This document shows, in pieces, positions 17,363 through 26,144 of a stretch of DNA of 64,000 nt; within the stretch, counting starts at the first letter, position 1, and every line of letters starts with the position of its first letter. The notes under the pieces were generated by a model that saw only the letters and a program-made list of their open reading frames with translations, was not told where the DNA came from and ran no database searches. A program made the translations under genes and the position numbers. The DNA comes from Thermoplasmata archaeon. Lineage in GTDB: Archaea; Thermoplasmatota; Thermoplasmata; RBG-16-68-12; SOIM01. The stretch is taken from the NCBI GenBank assembly GCA_023140195.1, contig JAGLME010000008.1, positions 54,890 through 118,889 of the forward strand. The letters run 5' to 3'.

Positions 17363-17609
17363 CCTACCACTCGTTCGAGAAGAGAGAGGTTTATGGGCTT
17401 ATCTGTCTTTCGTCTAGGGTTAAGGACAGTCTTGAGTTTGCCACTTCCTTCCCATGATATTGGATTCGGGATAGATTCATTCATGGTCAACACCAAGACC
17501 CTTCTTCTGTTTGACCTGGAAGCCGACAGAGGGGCAGAGAATAGGCCCGAAGAAGGACAATTTCCATTCTGGCCATAGTGACATATTGATGCGGGGCAGC
17601 GTTGGGCTC

Positions 17610-18005
17610 TCACCATCTGCGCTTGATTCCTTTGATCTGATCGAAGTGCTCATCGTCAGAGAAGATCCCAGCGCCGTGGAGTTTCGCGGTGGAGGCAATG
17701 ATACAGTCCCCCATTGGAACTTTCCGATGCTTGCACTTCATGAGTCCAGCCTCCATGGACACCTCTGAAGTCATAGGTTCGATCATGAGTCCGCTGCGCA
17801 CAATTGAGAAGTATCTGTTCTTGGCCTCATCTGCTCCTCTGTACTTGCATGTAAGATTGACGACCTCTGCAAGAACCACAGCCGGTACGATACCCTCCTT
17901 TCTCTTTGTCAGATCAACCAGCTTTCGGCGTATCCGCTCTTGCATCTTCCCGTCGCTTGAAAAGAAGTATTCCATGAAGAACCTCGTGTCCAGGATCTCT
18001 CTCAT
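17610..18005 (-). CDS. vapC: VapC-type PIN ribonuclease toxin
   Basis: 131 residues with the PIN-domain acidic tetrad in order: D6 (LDTRFF), E47 (LAEVVN), D100 (GDCIIAS) and D117 (IFSDDEHF). VapC toxins cut RNA, often tRNA or rRNA, unless bound by their antitoxin. The start ATG overlaps the stop of the AbrB-like vapB gene by 4 nt, the classic order antitoxin then toxin. All catalytic residues are present, so the toxin is probably active. The RNA target cannot be told from sequence. Confidence 0.88.
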   Translation of the reverse strand: MREILDTRFFMEYFFSSDGKMQERIRRKLVDLTKRKEGIVPAVVLAEVVNLTCKYRGADEAKNRYFSIVRSGLMIEPMTSEVSMEAGLMKCKHRKVPMGDCIIASTAKLHGAGIFSDDEHFDQIKGIKRRW

Positions 18006-18232
18006 CGATACTCCTTCCGGAGCTTCTCAACTTCGGCCTTCAGCTGTTTGGGCGTCCCGAATTCGGAGTCGACCCCTCCCAGATCCAGAAGGCTCTTGAT
18101 GGTGCGTATGACAATCTTTCCGTTTTCGTCTTCGACCAGAAGGCTGTCGCCTTCCTGGATATCATACTTCCTGCGGAATTCCTCTGGGATGGTCGTCTGG
18201 CCTCGACGCGTTACCTTCACGACCTTCTGCAT
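18002..18232 (-). CDS. vapB: AbrB-family antitoxin
   Basis: 76 residues beginning with the SpoVT/AbrB swapped-hairpin signature: VTRRGQTTIPEEFRRKYDIQEGD, then LLVEDENGKIVIR. The C-terminal half (about 45-76) is the helical tail that would cover the VapC active site. Such antitoxins repress their own operon, and the promoter just upstream carries repeats and a palindrome. ATG 18232 lies about 26 nt from the TATA box, so the transcript is probably leaderless. Confidence 0.88.
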   Translation of the reverse strand: MQKVVKVTRRGQTTIPEEFRRKYDIQEGDSLLVEDENGKIVIRTIKSLLDLGGVDSEFGTPKQLKAEVEKLRKEYR

Positions 18233-18246
18233 GATATTCTATATGA

Positions 18247-18282
18247 CAATCCTACTATATAACGTCAATCCTATACATGTAT
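18247..18282 (-). promoter_or_regulatory. vapBC promoter with operator-like repeats
   Basis: On the minus strand a TATA box GTTATATAGT (18254-18263) lies 26 nt from the vapB ATG. Around it are two direct copies of CAATCCTA (18247-18254 and 18266-18273, 19 nt apart) and a palindrome ATACATGTAT (18273-18282). Further TCCTAT-like words follow to 18310. This fits autoregulation by the AbrB-type antitoxin. Confidence 0.5.
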
Positions 18283-18332
18283 GCTATCCTATTGAGTATC
18301 TGAATAGGAATCCAACGTCGAGGGTCTGTTGT

Positions 18333-18968
18333 CTACTCTCGCGACAGTCTCCTGGCCAGGTCCTCAGCTATCGCGGCAATGTCTTCGGTATGAAGGTGGT
18401 CTCCGGCAGTCTTGTCAAGAAGGACGTTTGCACTCGTAGGAACTTCATCATCGCCCAGCCAAAGCACAATCGTAAGAGGGATCCTCGGGAAAACAGGGAT
18501 TGTCACAGAGAAATCGCCCAGATCGGCCTTCTCACCTCCCATCTCGACCCCTTTCTGCACCAGTTCTCCAGGCCTGTTCTCGAACTCCCTCCTGATGAAA
18601 TCTATCGCTCTGCTCTTGAACGCCTGGTAGTAGACATCTCCCCCGTACAGCTCCCGAAAGGAAATGTGCTCATTGGCCAGAGGGATATCCTTCGCCCCAC
18701 AAAGATAATGCACGATCAAGAACGCGTAGAATGGATTCGTCCTCTTGCCTTCACCAGTAGAGACCACCCTCTCGTCCTTCTTGACCTTGTATTCTGTCCC
18801 CATGAACTTCAGAGAGAAAACTGCCTGGCCTTCATCGTACTCCGCCAGCGATCTTCTCGCAACATCGTTCGGATCCATGGACTGAAGGTCGTCCCAGGAC
18901 TTCTTGAAGGCAAGCTCGAAGTCCTTCTTCTTCCTGTCCTCTTCCTCCATCCCACCTACCCATGGCAT
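18333..18968 (-). CDS. DUF3786 family protein
   Basis: About 211 residues. The family features are visible: LAEYDEGQAVFSLKFMGTEY near the N-terminus, a middle block (FLIVHYLCGAKDIPLANEHIS) and the signature ELYGGDVYYQAFKSRAI, then a conserved WLGDDEVPTSANVLLD motif. DUF3786 has no known reaction and is common in anaerobes with corrinoid and Wood-Ljungdahl metabolism. GGGGAG lies 6 nt before ATG 18968, so this start is preferred over the upstream ones. It follows the COG2509 flavoprotein gene by 22 nt and is probably in its operon. Confidence 0.75.
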   Translation of the reverse strand: MPWVGGMEEEDRKKKDFELAFKKSWDDLQSMDPNDVARRSLAEYDEGQAVFSLKFMGTEYKVKKDERVVSTGEGKRTNPFYAFLIVHYLCGAKDIPLANEHISFRELYGGDVYYQAFKSRAIDFIRREFENRPGELVQKGVEMGGEKADLGDFSVTIPVFPRIPLTIVLWLGDDEVPTSANVLLDKTAGDHLHTEDIAAIAEDLARRLSRE

Positions 18969-18990
18969 AGACATCTCCCCGAGAGTACAT

Positions 18991-20403
18991 CTAAGGCTTC
19001 TTGACCCCGGCACTCTTCATGATACCTTGTCCGGCGATGACACCTGTCGCGGCGGCGTTGACTATATCACCTGAAAGGCCAACCCCATCTCCGGCCGCGA
19101 AGAGGTTCTTCACGCTGGTCTCTAGGTACTTGTTCACTTGAAGCTCCATCGCATAGAACTTGATCTCAGGAGCGTATATGAGGGTCGAATCCGCTGCAAC
19201 GCCGGGAATGATCTCGTTTAGCTTCTCCAGCCCCTCGATTATATCCATCACGACCCTGTGCGGCAAAGCCATCGATATGTCCCCCGGAACGACGTCCTTG
19301 AGCGTGGCCTTGACCAGGTTCTTGTCGAGTCGGCTCCAGTTGGACCTTCGCCCCCTCCTTAGGTCGCCCATTTTCTGAAGGATCGGTTTTCCACCGCCGA
19401 TTGTAGTCGCGAGCTCTGCTATCGATCTTCCGTAAGCAGTCGTGTTCTCCAGCGGTTCTGTGAGATGGATTCGTACAAGAAGGGCGAAGTTCGTGTTCCC
19501 GGAGGTCCTGTCTATCAGCGCGTGGCCGTTGACACCTATGAAACCGTCATACCATTCCTTGACGACGAAACCTCTCTCGTTGGTGCAGAAGGTCCTGACG
19601 AAATCGTCGTATCTCGGGGTGTGGATGTGGAACTTGGGGTCCATGTTGATGCTGGTGACAGGGTCCATGACTATCGCAGGGACTTCCACCCTTACCCCGA
19701 CGTCGATCGGACCGAAACTGGCATCCAATTTCTTCTCCCGTGCTATCTCCTCCACCCATGGCCCGCCTATCCTTCCAGGAGCTATGAGCGTGTACTTCGA
19801 CCTGAACTCGCCCCTTCTAACCGTGTCCACGCCTTTGCAGATTCCCTTCTCGATGATGAGGTCCTTGACCTTGGTCCTCAACAGGAACTCGACTCCCCTC
19901 TTCTCCAGGTCGTCCGCGAACGCCTGAATCACCTTGGGAGCGTGGTCCGAACCGATGTGCCTCTGAGGTATCTCGATGAACTTGATGCCGGATGCTGCCG
20001 CCAGCCTCCTGAGATGCTTCAGGTCCTCTCCCTTGGGCTCGTGCAGTTCCGTCGGCCCGCCGTGCTTCAGGAAGACCTTGTCGACGTAGTCAACCAGTTC
20101 CCACGCCCTCTCCAGGTCCTTGGTGACCTCGCTGAGGTCCCCTCCGATGTCTGGACGCAGGTTAAGTCGACCGCCTGAGAGAGTTCCGGCGCCGCCGATG
20201 CCGCACATGATGTGGCAGGGCTTGCATTCGGTGCATCCCATGTCGTGACCCAATGGGCAGATCCTTTTCTTGACCTCCCTGCCCATGTCGATTATGAGAA
20301 TAGATAGGTCGGTATCGGCCATCTCATTAGCAGCAAACATACCCGCCGGCCCGGCGCCGACGATTATCACGTCCCAAGAATCCTGTTTCGTCTTTGCTGT
20401 CAT
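18991..20403 (-). CDS. FAD-dependent dehydrogenase, COG2509 type
   Basis: 470 residues. N-terminal Rossmann FAD site VIIVGAGPAGMFAANEM (about residues 12-28), then the COG2509 hallmark: a cysteine-rich stretch (RICPLGHDMGCTECKPCHIMCG, about 48-68) followed by GGAGTLSGGRLNL. A second dinucleotide-binding part (LIAPGRIGG) and a C-terminal FAD contact (LFAAGDGVGLSGDIVNAAATG) complete it. It is probably a soluble flavoprotein oxidoreductase; the substrate is unknown. The clustered cysteines may hold an iron-sulfur or zinc site. The gene heads a two-gene unit with DUF3786. Confidence 0.82.
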   Translation of the reverse strand: MTAKTKQDSWDVIIVGAGPAGMFAANEMADTDLSILIIDMGREVKKRICPLGHDMGCTECKPCHIMCGIGGAGTLSGGRLNLRPDIGGDLSEVTKDLERAWELVDYVDKVFLKHGGPTELHEPKGEDLKHLRRLAAASGIKFIEIPQRHIGSDHAPKVIQAFADDLEKRGVEFLLRTKVKDLIIEKGICKGVDTVRRGEFRSKYTLIAPGRIGGPWVEEIAREKKLDASFGPIDVGVRVEVPAIVMDPVTSINMDPKFHIHTPRYDDFVRTFCTNERGFVVKEWYDGFIGVNGHALIDRTSGNTNFALLVRIHLTEPLENTTAYGRSIAELATTIGGGKPILQKMGDLRRGRRSNWSRLDKNLVKATLKDVVPGDISMALPHRVVMDIIEGLEKLNEIIPGVAADSTLIYAPEIKFYAMELQVNKYLETSVKNLFAAGDGVGLSGDIVNAAATGVIAGQGIMKSAGVKKP

Positions 20404-20480
20404 CTTGCCCCTTTACCTATGACCAACCCATTGGTTAGTTCAATTAAGGTTCAAATAGTTAGCGATTGTTGAGGGATGAT

Positions 20481-20909
20481 TCACAGATCGATCTCATACC
20501 AGTATTTGTCTTGATTCCTTCTGTAACCCTCAGTATGTCCCGACCTTTGGAATCCCATAGCTTCGAAGAACTTGATCGAGTCATCATTGTCCGTGTTGAC
20601 GCACAAACTGATATGACCTCCTTCCACCACGAATTCGAAGACCTTTTGAATGAGTTCTCTGCCGATCCCTGTTCTTCTCTCAGTCACATTGATTTGCTCT
20701 ATGTAGAACGAAACGCCATCACCGAGGTCTTCTACGATCACAAAACCTCTGATCTTCGAGTCATCCTCTGCCAGAAAGCATGTGAATGCGTCGGAGCACT
20801 CCACCAGTTTGAACTTGTCTCCCCTCCTTTTGGAGTTCTTCCCATTCATCTCGTGGAGAATCTGTTGCAGGTCTTCCGACTTGTATTCACGGATGAGCAC
20901 ATTCTGCAC
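20481..20909 (-). CDS. GNAT N-acetyltransferase
   Basis: Up to 142 residues with the acetyl-CoA-binding motif A visible as INVTERRTGIGRELIQKVFEF and the later motif B region (NDDSIKFFEAMGFQ). The acceptor cannot be told. The longest frame starts at GTG 20909, but GTG 20900 (then LIREYKSED, a typical GNAT N-terminus) lies 27 nt from the centre of a TATA box and is the likelier leaderless start. Divergent from the hdr-met operon. Confidence 0.82.
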   Translation of the reverse strand: MQNVLIREYKSEDLQQILHEMNGKNSKRRGDKFKLVECSDAFTCFLAEDDSKIRGFVIVEDLGDGVSFYIEQINVTERRTGIGRELIQKVFEFVVEGGHISLCVNTDNDDSIKFFEAMGFQRSGHTEGYRRNQDKYWYEIDL

Positions 20910-20922
20910 AATGGTTGAAGTG

Positions 20923-20930
20923 CTTATATC
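20923..20930 (-). promoter_or_regulatory. TATA box for the GNAT gene
   Basis: GATATAAG on the minus strand, centred ~27 nt before the GTG at 20900, supporting a leaderless transcript. The 20-nt shared element (20953-20973) lies about 23 nt further upstream in the same orientation. Confidence 0.5.
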
Positions 20931-20952
20931 GTTTATTATGGGACGTACTAGG

Positions 20953-20973
20953 TCACCGCCGTAAGCCCCCTTC
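20953..20973 (-). repeat. Shared spacer element, copy A
   Basis: The minus strand reads gaagggggct-tacggcggtga, matching the element at 37006-37025 except for one extra T. It lies in the 139-nt spacer between the GNAT gene and hdrC, just upstream of the GNAT TATA box. Role unknown. Confidence 0.45.
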
Positions 20974-21007
20974 TGTTTTCGTCAGAATGTCATGCCCTGA
21001 CCAAAGG

Positions 21008-21015
21008 TTTATTAT
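21008..21015 (+). promoter_or_regulatory. TATA box of the hdrCBA-mvhD-metVF operon
   Basis: TTTATTAT about 34-41 nt before the hdrC ATG. This is the only TATA-like word in the correct place; the following six genes overlap or abut and should be one transcript. Confidence 0.5.
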
Positions 21016-21048
21016 CGAGCCCAGTATTCGTAAAATCGGAAGAAAATT

Positions 21049-21606
21049 ATGGCAATTTCGGGGGTATGGACACCGTCTGAGGTAGACGTTGTCGGTCGCG
21101 AGGAGGTTCTCGATTTCAAGGAGGTCGGAAAGCTACAGGAGTGCATGCAATGCGGCACATGTTCGGCCTCCTGCCCGGTCGCACCGTTCGCTGATTTCAC
21201 ACCAAGGCAGATAGTCAATATGGTGAACCTCGGACTTCTAGACGTTGCCATGAAGAGCAAGATGGTATTCTTGTGCACCACCTGCTATTCGTGCACCGCA
21301 AGGTGCCCCAGGAACATCCCGGTGACCGATGTGATGATCGGACTGAGGAACATGGCATTCACTCGCAAGGTCATGCCATCCAAGAACCTGGCCTATTACA
21401 AGGACTTCTCCGACATGATACTCAGGCGAGGGAGGTTATGGGAACCGGAGCTGGTTCTGAAGTTTGCGTTGAAGACAAACCCGATGTTCCTACTGGCCCA
21501 GAAGGACGCCATAATAAATCTCTTCTTCAGGGGCAAGATCCCCATCCTTCCGCCCAAGAGCGGGAGCGATCTCAAGGCAATCAAGAATATGGTCGGTAAA
21601 GGGTGA
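21049..21606 (+). CDS. hdrC: Heterodisulfide reductase subunit C-like iron-sulfur protein
   Basis: 185 residues with two canonical [4Fe-4S] motifs: C32/C35/C38/C42 (CMQCGTCSASCP) and C76/C79/C82/C86 (CTTCYSCTARCP). These pass electrons between HdrA and HdrB. First gene of an operon hdrC-hdrB-hdrA-mvhD-metV-metF, the same composition as the methylene-THF reductase complex of acetogens. The start ATG follows a TATA box by ~35 nt; the RBS (GGAAG) is weak. Its stop overlaps the GTG of hdrB as GTGA. Here the complex probably serves methylene-THF reduction rather than CoM-S-S-CoB, since no methanogenesis genes are present. Confidence 0.93.
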   Translation: MAISGVWTPSEVDVVGREEVLDFKEVGKLQECMQCGTCSASCPVAPFADFTPRQIVNMVNLGLLDVAMKSKMVFLCTTCYSCTARCPRNIPVTDVMIGLRNMAFTRKVMPSKNLAYYKDFSDMILRRGRLWEPELVLKFALKTNPMFLLAQKDAIINLFFRGKIPILPPKSGSDLKAIKNMVGKG

Positions 21607-22442
21607 GGGTATTGGGTGAAGGTCTAAGGTACGTGTATTACCCGGGTTGCTCTTTGCACGCAACCGCCAAGGAGTACGACATCTCCGCTCAGAGCGCATG
21701 CCGTGCCCTGGGTATCGAGCTGGAAGAGATCAAGGGCTGGAACTGTTGCGGCGCGACCGCACTGCCTTCACTTGATTATGACACCTTCACAGAGCTCAAC
21801 ACCAAGAACCTGCAGTTGGCTGCCAAGCAAGGGACTTCTGTCGTGACCCCATGCAACGAGTGTTTCAAGAACCTGAAGGACACAAAGAAGACTCTGGCTT
21901 CCAAGGGAAACGCTCCCGACGTGAAAGTCAGGCACCTGTTCCAGGCGATCTATGAGGATGTCGGCATGGAGAATCTGGCAAAGGCGGTCAAGAAACCCTT
22001 AACGGACCTCAAGGTTGTTTCATATTACGGCTGCCTTCTCACAAGAACCGACCCTGAGTTCGATGACATCGAGAGACCGGTCAAATTGGACGAGATGGCC
22101 GAAGCCCTCGGAGCGACCCCGCTCAAGTTCCCGGGCAAGATGTGGTGCTGCGGCGGGCCGGTGTACCTTCCTGAGAAGGAGATAGCTCTGAACATGACCA
22201 AGAGCATCCTGGACACGGCGAAGTCGCTCGGCGCTGACGTGATACAGGTGATATGTCCACTGTGCAGCATGATGCTGGACGTCTACCAAAATCAGGTTGA
22301 AGGCGAACCGGTGAATATTCCAATCCTTTACTTCACTCAACTCATTGGCCTGGCTTTGGGGCTATCAGAGGACGACCTTGGATTGAGTCTGAACATCGTT
22401 TCCACCAAGCCCGTTCTCAAGAAGCTGGGGGCGACTGCTTGA
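21603..22442 (+). CDS. hdrB: Heterodisulfide reductase subunit B-like protein
   Basis: 279 residues with both CCG-domain motifs that bind the paired non-cubane iron-sulfur clusters: WNCCGATA with an upstream YYPGCSLHA and downstream PCNECFKN, then YYGCLL, MWCCGGPV and CPLCSMMLD. In methanogens this is the site of heterodisulfide reduction; in MetVF-type complexes its substrate is not firmly known. It starts with GTG overlapping the hdrC stop by 4 nt, and its own stop overlaps the hdrA TTG, so the three subunits are translationally coupled. Confidence 0.93.
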   Translation: MRVLGEGLRYVYYPGCSLHATAKEYDISAQSACRALGIELEEIKGWNCCGATALPSLDYDTFTELNTKNLQLAAKQGTSVVTPCNECFKNLKDTKKTLASKGNAPDVKVRHLFQAIYEDVGMENLAKAVKKPLTDLKVVSYYGCLLTRTDPEFDDIERPVKLDEMAEALGATPLKFPGKMWCCGGPVYLPEKEIALNMTKSILDTAKSLGADVIQVICPLCSMMLDVYQNQVEGEPVNIPILYFTQLIGLALGLSEDDLGLSLNIVSTKPVLKKLGATA

Positions 22443-25400
22443 TCCGTTCCGCGCTCGTGATAGGCGGAGGCATAGCCGGCATGCAGGCGGCGCTCAATCT
22501 CGCTGACCAAGGCGTCAAGGTCACCATGGTCGAGAGGGAATCCAGCATCGGCGGGATCATGCCCAAACTGGACAAGACATTCCCAACGTTGGACTGCTCC
22601 ATGTGCATCCTCTCACCTTTCATGGTGGATTGCTCCAGGAACTCCAACATCGAGATAATGACTCTGTCAGAGGTCGATTCGGTCTCCAGGGAGAACGGAA
22701 GGTTCAAGGTCAACATCCACACGAAGCCCCGGTACGTCCTGCTGGACAAGTGCACCGGATGCGGCACGTGCGTGGAGAAGTGCCCAAAGAAGTTCCCCAA
22801 CGAGTTCGACGAGGGTCAGGGCGACAGAAAGGCCATTCATTTCCTGTTCCCGCAGTCCATTCCCCAGGCTCCTGCGATAGAATACGAGAACTGCACCTAC
22901 TTCAGGACGGGCAAGTGCAAGCTCTGCGAGAAGTTCTGCGAGGTCGGCGCCATCGACTTCGAGGACAAGGGGTCGACCGTAGAGAAGGAGTTCGATTCGA
23001 TAATCATCGCAACCGGCGGACAGATCTACGAACCCGACGGAAGGAAAGAGTACGGTTACGGGGAATACGATAACGTCATCACTTCGCTTCAGCTGGAGAG
23101 ACTGCTTTCGGCTTCCGGACCAACCATGGGAGAGGTCACCAAGAAGGACGGGAGTCATCCCAAGAAGGTCGCGTTCATCAACTGCGTTGGTTCCAGGGAC
23201 GAGAAGGTGGGCCACGATTACTGTTCAAGAGTATGCTGCATGTACGGACTCAAAGAGGCTTTGCTGCTGAAAGAACATGAGCCGGATGCGGAGATAACCA
23301 TCTTCTACATGGACATCCGTTCGGCTGGCAAGGGGTACGACGAGTTCTACAATAAGATCCGGTACGAGGACAAGATAGCCGAGTTCATACGTGCAAGACC
23401 GGCGGAGATATTCGAGAATCCCAACAAGACGCTCTCTCTGTCCTACGAGGATACCCAGACCGCCGAGATCAAAGACCTCGAAGTGGACATGGTGGTCCTC
23501 AACGTTGCCATCATCCCATCAGATGGAACAAAGGAGCTTGCGGACAAACTGGGTGTGGGTCTCAACAAGTACGGGTTCTTCGAGAAATCCAGCTTCAGTT
23601 TAGGCCCCTTGGATTCATCTTCTCCCGGCATTCACATCTGCGGGATGGCCTCACGGCCTCTCGACATCACCGATTCCACGAACCAAGGCATTGGTGCGGC
23701 CTCCAGAGCCACCACGGACCTGGCAAGCGAAAGGACATTCCCGCCTTCTGCAGGTTATCCAGAACTCGAAACGGACGAAAAGAGGATCGGGGTCTTCGTA
23801 TGCCACTGCGGCAAGAACATCGCTTCTGTCGTCGATGTCAAAGCACTGACCGAGTATGCCAAGAAGCTGCCAAACGTGGTCTATTCGGAGGATAACATCT
23901 TTTCATGTTCCGAGGAGGGTCAAAGGAAGATCATGGAGGCCGTCAAGCGCGAAGGTCTGACGAGGGTGGTCGTCTCAGCCTGCTCTCCGAGGACACATGA
24001 ACCCACCTTCCAGGCTGCCATACGGTCCGCGGGTCTCAACCCGTTCCTCCTGGACATGGCCAACATAAGGAATCACTGCTCCTGGGTACACAAGGATAAG
24101 GCCGAGGCGCTGGAGAAAGCGGAGATACTCACAAGGATGGCAGTGGCCAGAGTGGCAAATCTGGATCCACTCAGCAAGACCTCTGTCGGTGTTACTCAAG
24201 TGGCATGCATTGTAGGCGGTGGAGTTGCGGGTCTGACCGCGGCGAGGGACCTCACAAGGAACGGATACAAGGTACATCTGGTGGAGAAGAAACCCTACCT
24301 GGGTGGAAGGCTCCCCAAGCTCGCAAGTGTCTATCCCGAGGAGACCTCGGGTTCCGAATTGATAATGAATCTCATTGAATCCGCGGATGAGACAGGAAAC
24401 CTCACGGTTTATCCAGCTTCGGAGATCGCGGAAGTGGAAGGATTCGTCGGCAACTTCGAGGTAACGATCGAATCCAGGGACTATGTGGACTACAGCTGTG
24501 ACGACTGCGGGAAATGCGTGGACGTCTGCCCGGTCGAGGTGGACGACGATTTCAATGAAGGACTCACCAAGAGAAAGGCCATCTTCAAGCAGAACACCTT
24601 CCCCGACAAGTACTACATCGACCCTGAAACTTGCACCCTGTGCGGAGAATGCGTAAAAGCGTGTCCAGAGCGAGCGATCAATCTGGAAACTCAAACTTCG
24701 AACGTCAGTTGTGGAACACTGGTTGTTGCCACTGGATTCGATGCTGGGGATCCTGAGGAACTTCTCAAACACGGTTTCGGTTCTCACAAAGGGATAGTCA
24801 CAATATCACAAGTCGAAAGACTTCTTCATGAAGAGGGTCCGACCGGAGGCGACATCAAGAAGCATGTTGGAAAGGTGGAGAACGTCGCAGTGCTCCTGTG
24901 CGCGGACATGCGGTGGGGCAAGAACGATTACTGCTCCAGATACTGCTGTTTGACCGGCACCAAGACCGCAAGAACACTGAAGGAACGGTTCCCTGACGCG
25001 AACATCTTCGTTCTTTACGAGAACCTACGGACCATTGGGATCCATGAAGACCTGTACAAAGAGGCTCAAAGCATGGGAGTCCTGTTCGTCAAGTACTCTT
25101 TCGACGAGATGCCCAAGGTGTCATACACCAACGGGCTCAAACTGAACGTCAAGGACCAGTTGCTGGGCGTGGAGCTCGATCTGCCGCTCGATCTGCTTGT
25201 GCTGGCTGAAGGCGGGGTTCCCGTGGAAGGTTCTCACGAGCTGTCCAAGAAGTTGAGGGTTCCCTGTTCCGGAGGAGGGTTCTTCCAGGAAGCTCACGTC
25301 AAGCTCGCACCTGTTGACACTTCGAATGAGGGAATCTACATCGCAGGTGGTGTCCAGTACCCGAAGGACGTTGCAGATTCCGTTGCCCAGGGTTCAGCTG

Positions 25401-25696
25401 CGGCGGCAAGGGCACTGACTATCATAACAAAGGAAGCGCTAGAGGTTGGAGGCATCGTTTCGTTCATCAATCCAGAGCTTTGTGCGGCATGTCTTACCTG
25501 TATCAGGCTCTGTCCGTACGGAGCCATAGCGATAAACGAGGACGGTGTGGCCGAGACCAACATAGCCAAATGCAGGGGATGCGGAATATGCACCACCGAG
25601 TGTCCGGCCAAGGCAATAGAGCTAAGGCACTTCGAGGACGACCAGATCATCCCGATGGTGGAACAATACCTGGGGGAGGTGACAAATGGAGGCTGA
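22439..25696 (+). CDS. hdrA: Double-length HdrA: two FAD modules in one chain
   Basis: 1085 residues, far longer than the usual ~650-residue HdrA. Residues ~1-440 are an HdrA-like FAD module (VIGGGIAGMQAALNLA) with inserted ferredoxin clusters (CTGCGTCVEKCP and CKLCEKFCEVG) but without the N-terminal Cys domain. Residues ~445-1085 form a complete HdrA: the VFVCHCGKNI domain, a second FAD site (CIVGGGVAGLTAARDL), CDDCGKCVDVCP, CTLCGECVKACP, and two C-terminal [4Fe-4S] motifs (CAACLTCIRLCP, CRGCGICTTECP). The HdrA flavin is the known bifurcation site, so two flavins in one chain is notable. Start TTG overlaps the hdrB stop (TTGA). Confidence 0.92.
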   Translation: MIRSALVIGGGIAGMQAALNLADQGVKVTMVERESSIGGIMPKLDKTFPTLDCSMCILSPFMVDCSRNSNIEIMTLSEVDSVSRENGRFKVNIHTKPRYVLLDKCTGCGTCVEKCPKKFPNEFDEGQGDRKAIHFLFPQSIPQAPAIEYENCTYFRTGKCKLCEKFCEVGAIDFEDKGSTVEKEFDSIIIATGGQIYEPDGRKEYGYGEYDNVITSLQLERLLSASGPTMGEVTKKDGSHPKKVAFINCVGSRDEKVGHDYCSRVCCMYGLKEALLLKEHEPDAEITIFYMDIRSAGKGYDEFYNKIRYEDKIAEFIRARPAEIFENPNKTLSLSYEDTQTAEIKDLEVDMVVLNVAIIPSDGTKELADKLGVGLNKYGFFEKSSFSLGPLDSSSPGIHICGMASRPLDITDSTNQGIGAASRATTDLASERTFPPSAGYPELETDEKRIGVFVCHCGKNIASVVDVKALTEYAKKLPNVVYSEDNIFSCSEEGQRKIMEAVKREGLTRVVVSACSPRTHEPTFQAAIRSAGLNPFLLDMANIRNHCSWVHKDKAEALEKAEILTRMAVARVANLDPLSKTSVGVTQVACIVGGGVAGLTAARDLTRNGYKVHLVEKKPYLGGRLPKLASVYPEETSGSELIMNLIESADETGNLTVYPASEIAEVEGFVGNFEVTIESRDYVDYSCDDCGKCVDVCPVEVDDDFNEGLTKRKAIFKQNTFPDKYYIDPETCTLCGECVKACPERAINLETQTSNVSCGTLVVATGFDAGDPEELLKHGFGSHKGIVTISQVERLLHEEGPTGGDIKKHVGKVENVAVLLCADMRWGKNDYCSRYCCLTGTKTARTLKERFPDANIFVLYENLRTIGIHEDLYKEAQSMGVLFVKYSFDEMPKVSYTNGLKLNVKDQLLGVELDLPLDLLVLAEGGVPVEGSHELSKKLRVPCSGGGFFQEAHVKLAPVDTSNEGIYIAGGVQYPKDVADSVAQGSAAAARALTIITKEALEVGGIVSFINPELCAACLTCIRLCPYGAIAINEDGVAETNIAKCRGCGICTTECPAKAIELRHFEDDQIIPMVEQYLGEVTNGG

Positions 25697-26144
25697 CGAG
25701 GCAACCAGCACTTCGGAGGTTCCTGAGGAGTTCCGTCCCAGGATCGTGGCTTACTGCTGCAACTACTGTGCTTACGCGGCGGCGGACCTGGCCGGTAGCA
25801 TGAGACTCTCCTATCCCCCCGACGTCAAGGTCATCAGATTACCATGTTCGGGCAAGGTGGAGATAAGCTACCTGCTGAAGGCGTTGGAGGAAGGCGCCGA
25901 CGGCGTCATGGTCGCCGGCTGCATGGAAGGCGACTGCCACTTCATGGAAGGCAATTTCCGCGCCAAGAGAAAGGTGCGCCACGCGAAACGTCTGCTGGAA
26001 GAGATCGGATTCGACAGCCAGAGGCTGGAGATGTTCAACCTGTCCTCGGCAATGGCAGGACGCTTCGCAGAGATAATTCTCGAGATGACTGAAAGGATCA
26101 AGAAACTTGGACCCACTCCGTTGAGGAAGGGGGTGAAAGATTGA
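25686..26144 (+). CDS. mvhD: MvhD/FlpD-type [2Fe-2S] electron adaptor
   Basis: 152 residues. The family cysteines are visible: YCCNYCAYAAADLAG near the N-terminus, RLPCSGKV, and GCMEGDCHFMEGN. In known complexes MvhD or FlpD carries electrons from hydrogenase or formate dehydrogenase to HdrA. Here no hydrogenase is in the window, and the gene sits between hdrA and metV, as in acetogen MetVF complexes. ATG 25686 overlaps the end of hdrA by 11 nt; the first ~15 residues are a polar extension. Confidence 0.92.
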   Translation: MEADEATSTSEVPEEFRPRIVAYCCNYCAYAAADLAGSMRLSYPPDVKVIRLPCSGKVEISYLLKALEEGADGVMVAGCMEGDCHFMEGNFRAKRKVRHAKRLLEEIGFDSQRLEMFNLSSAMAGRFAEIILEMTERIKKLGPTPLRKGVKD

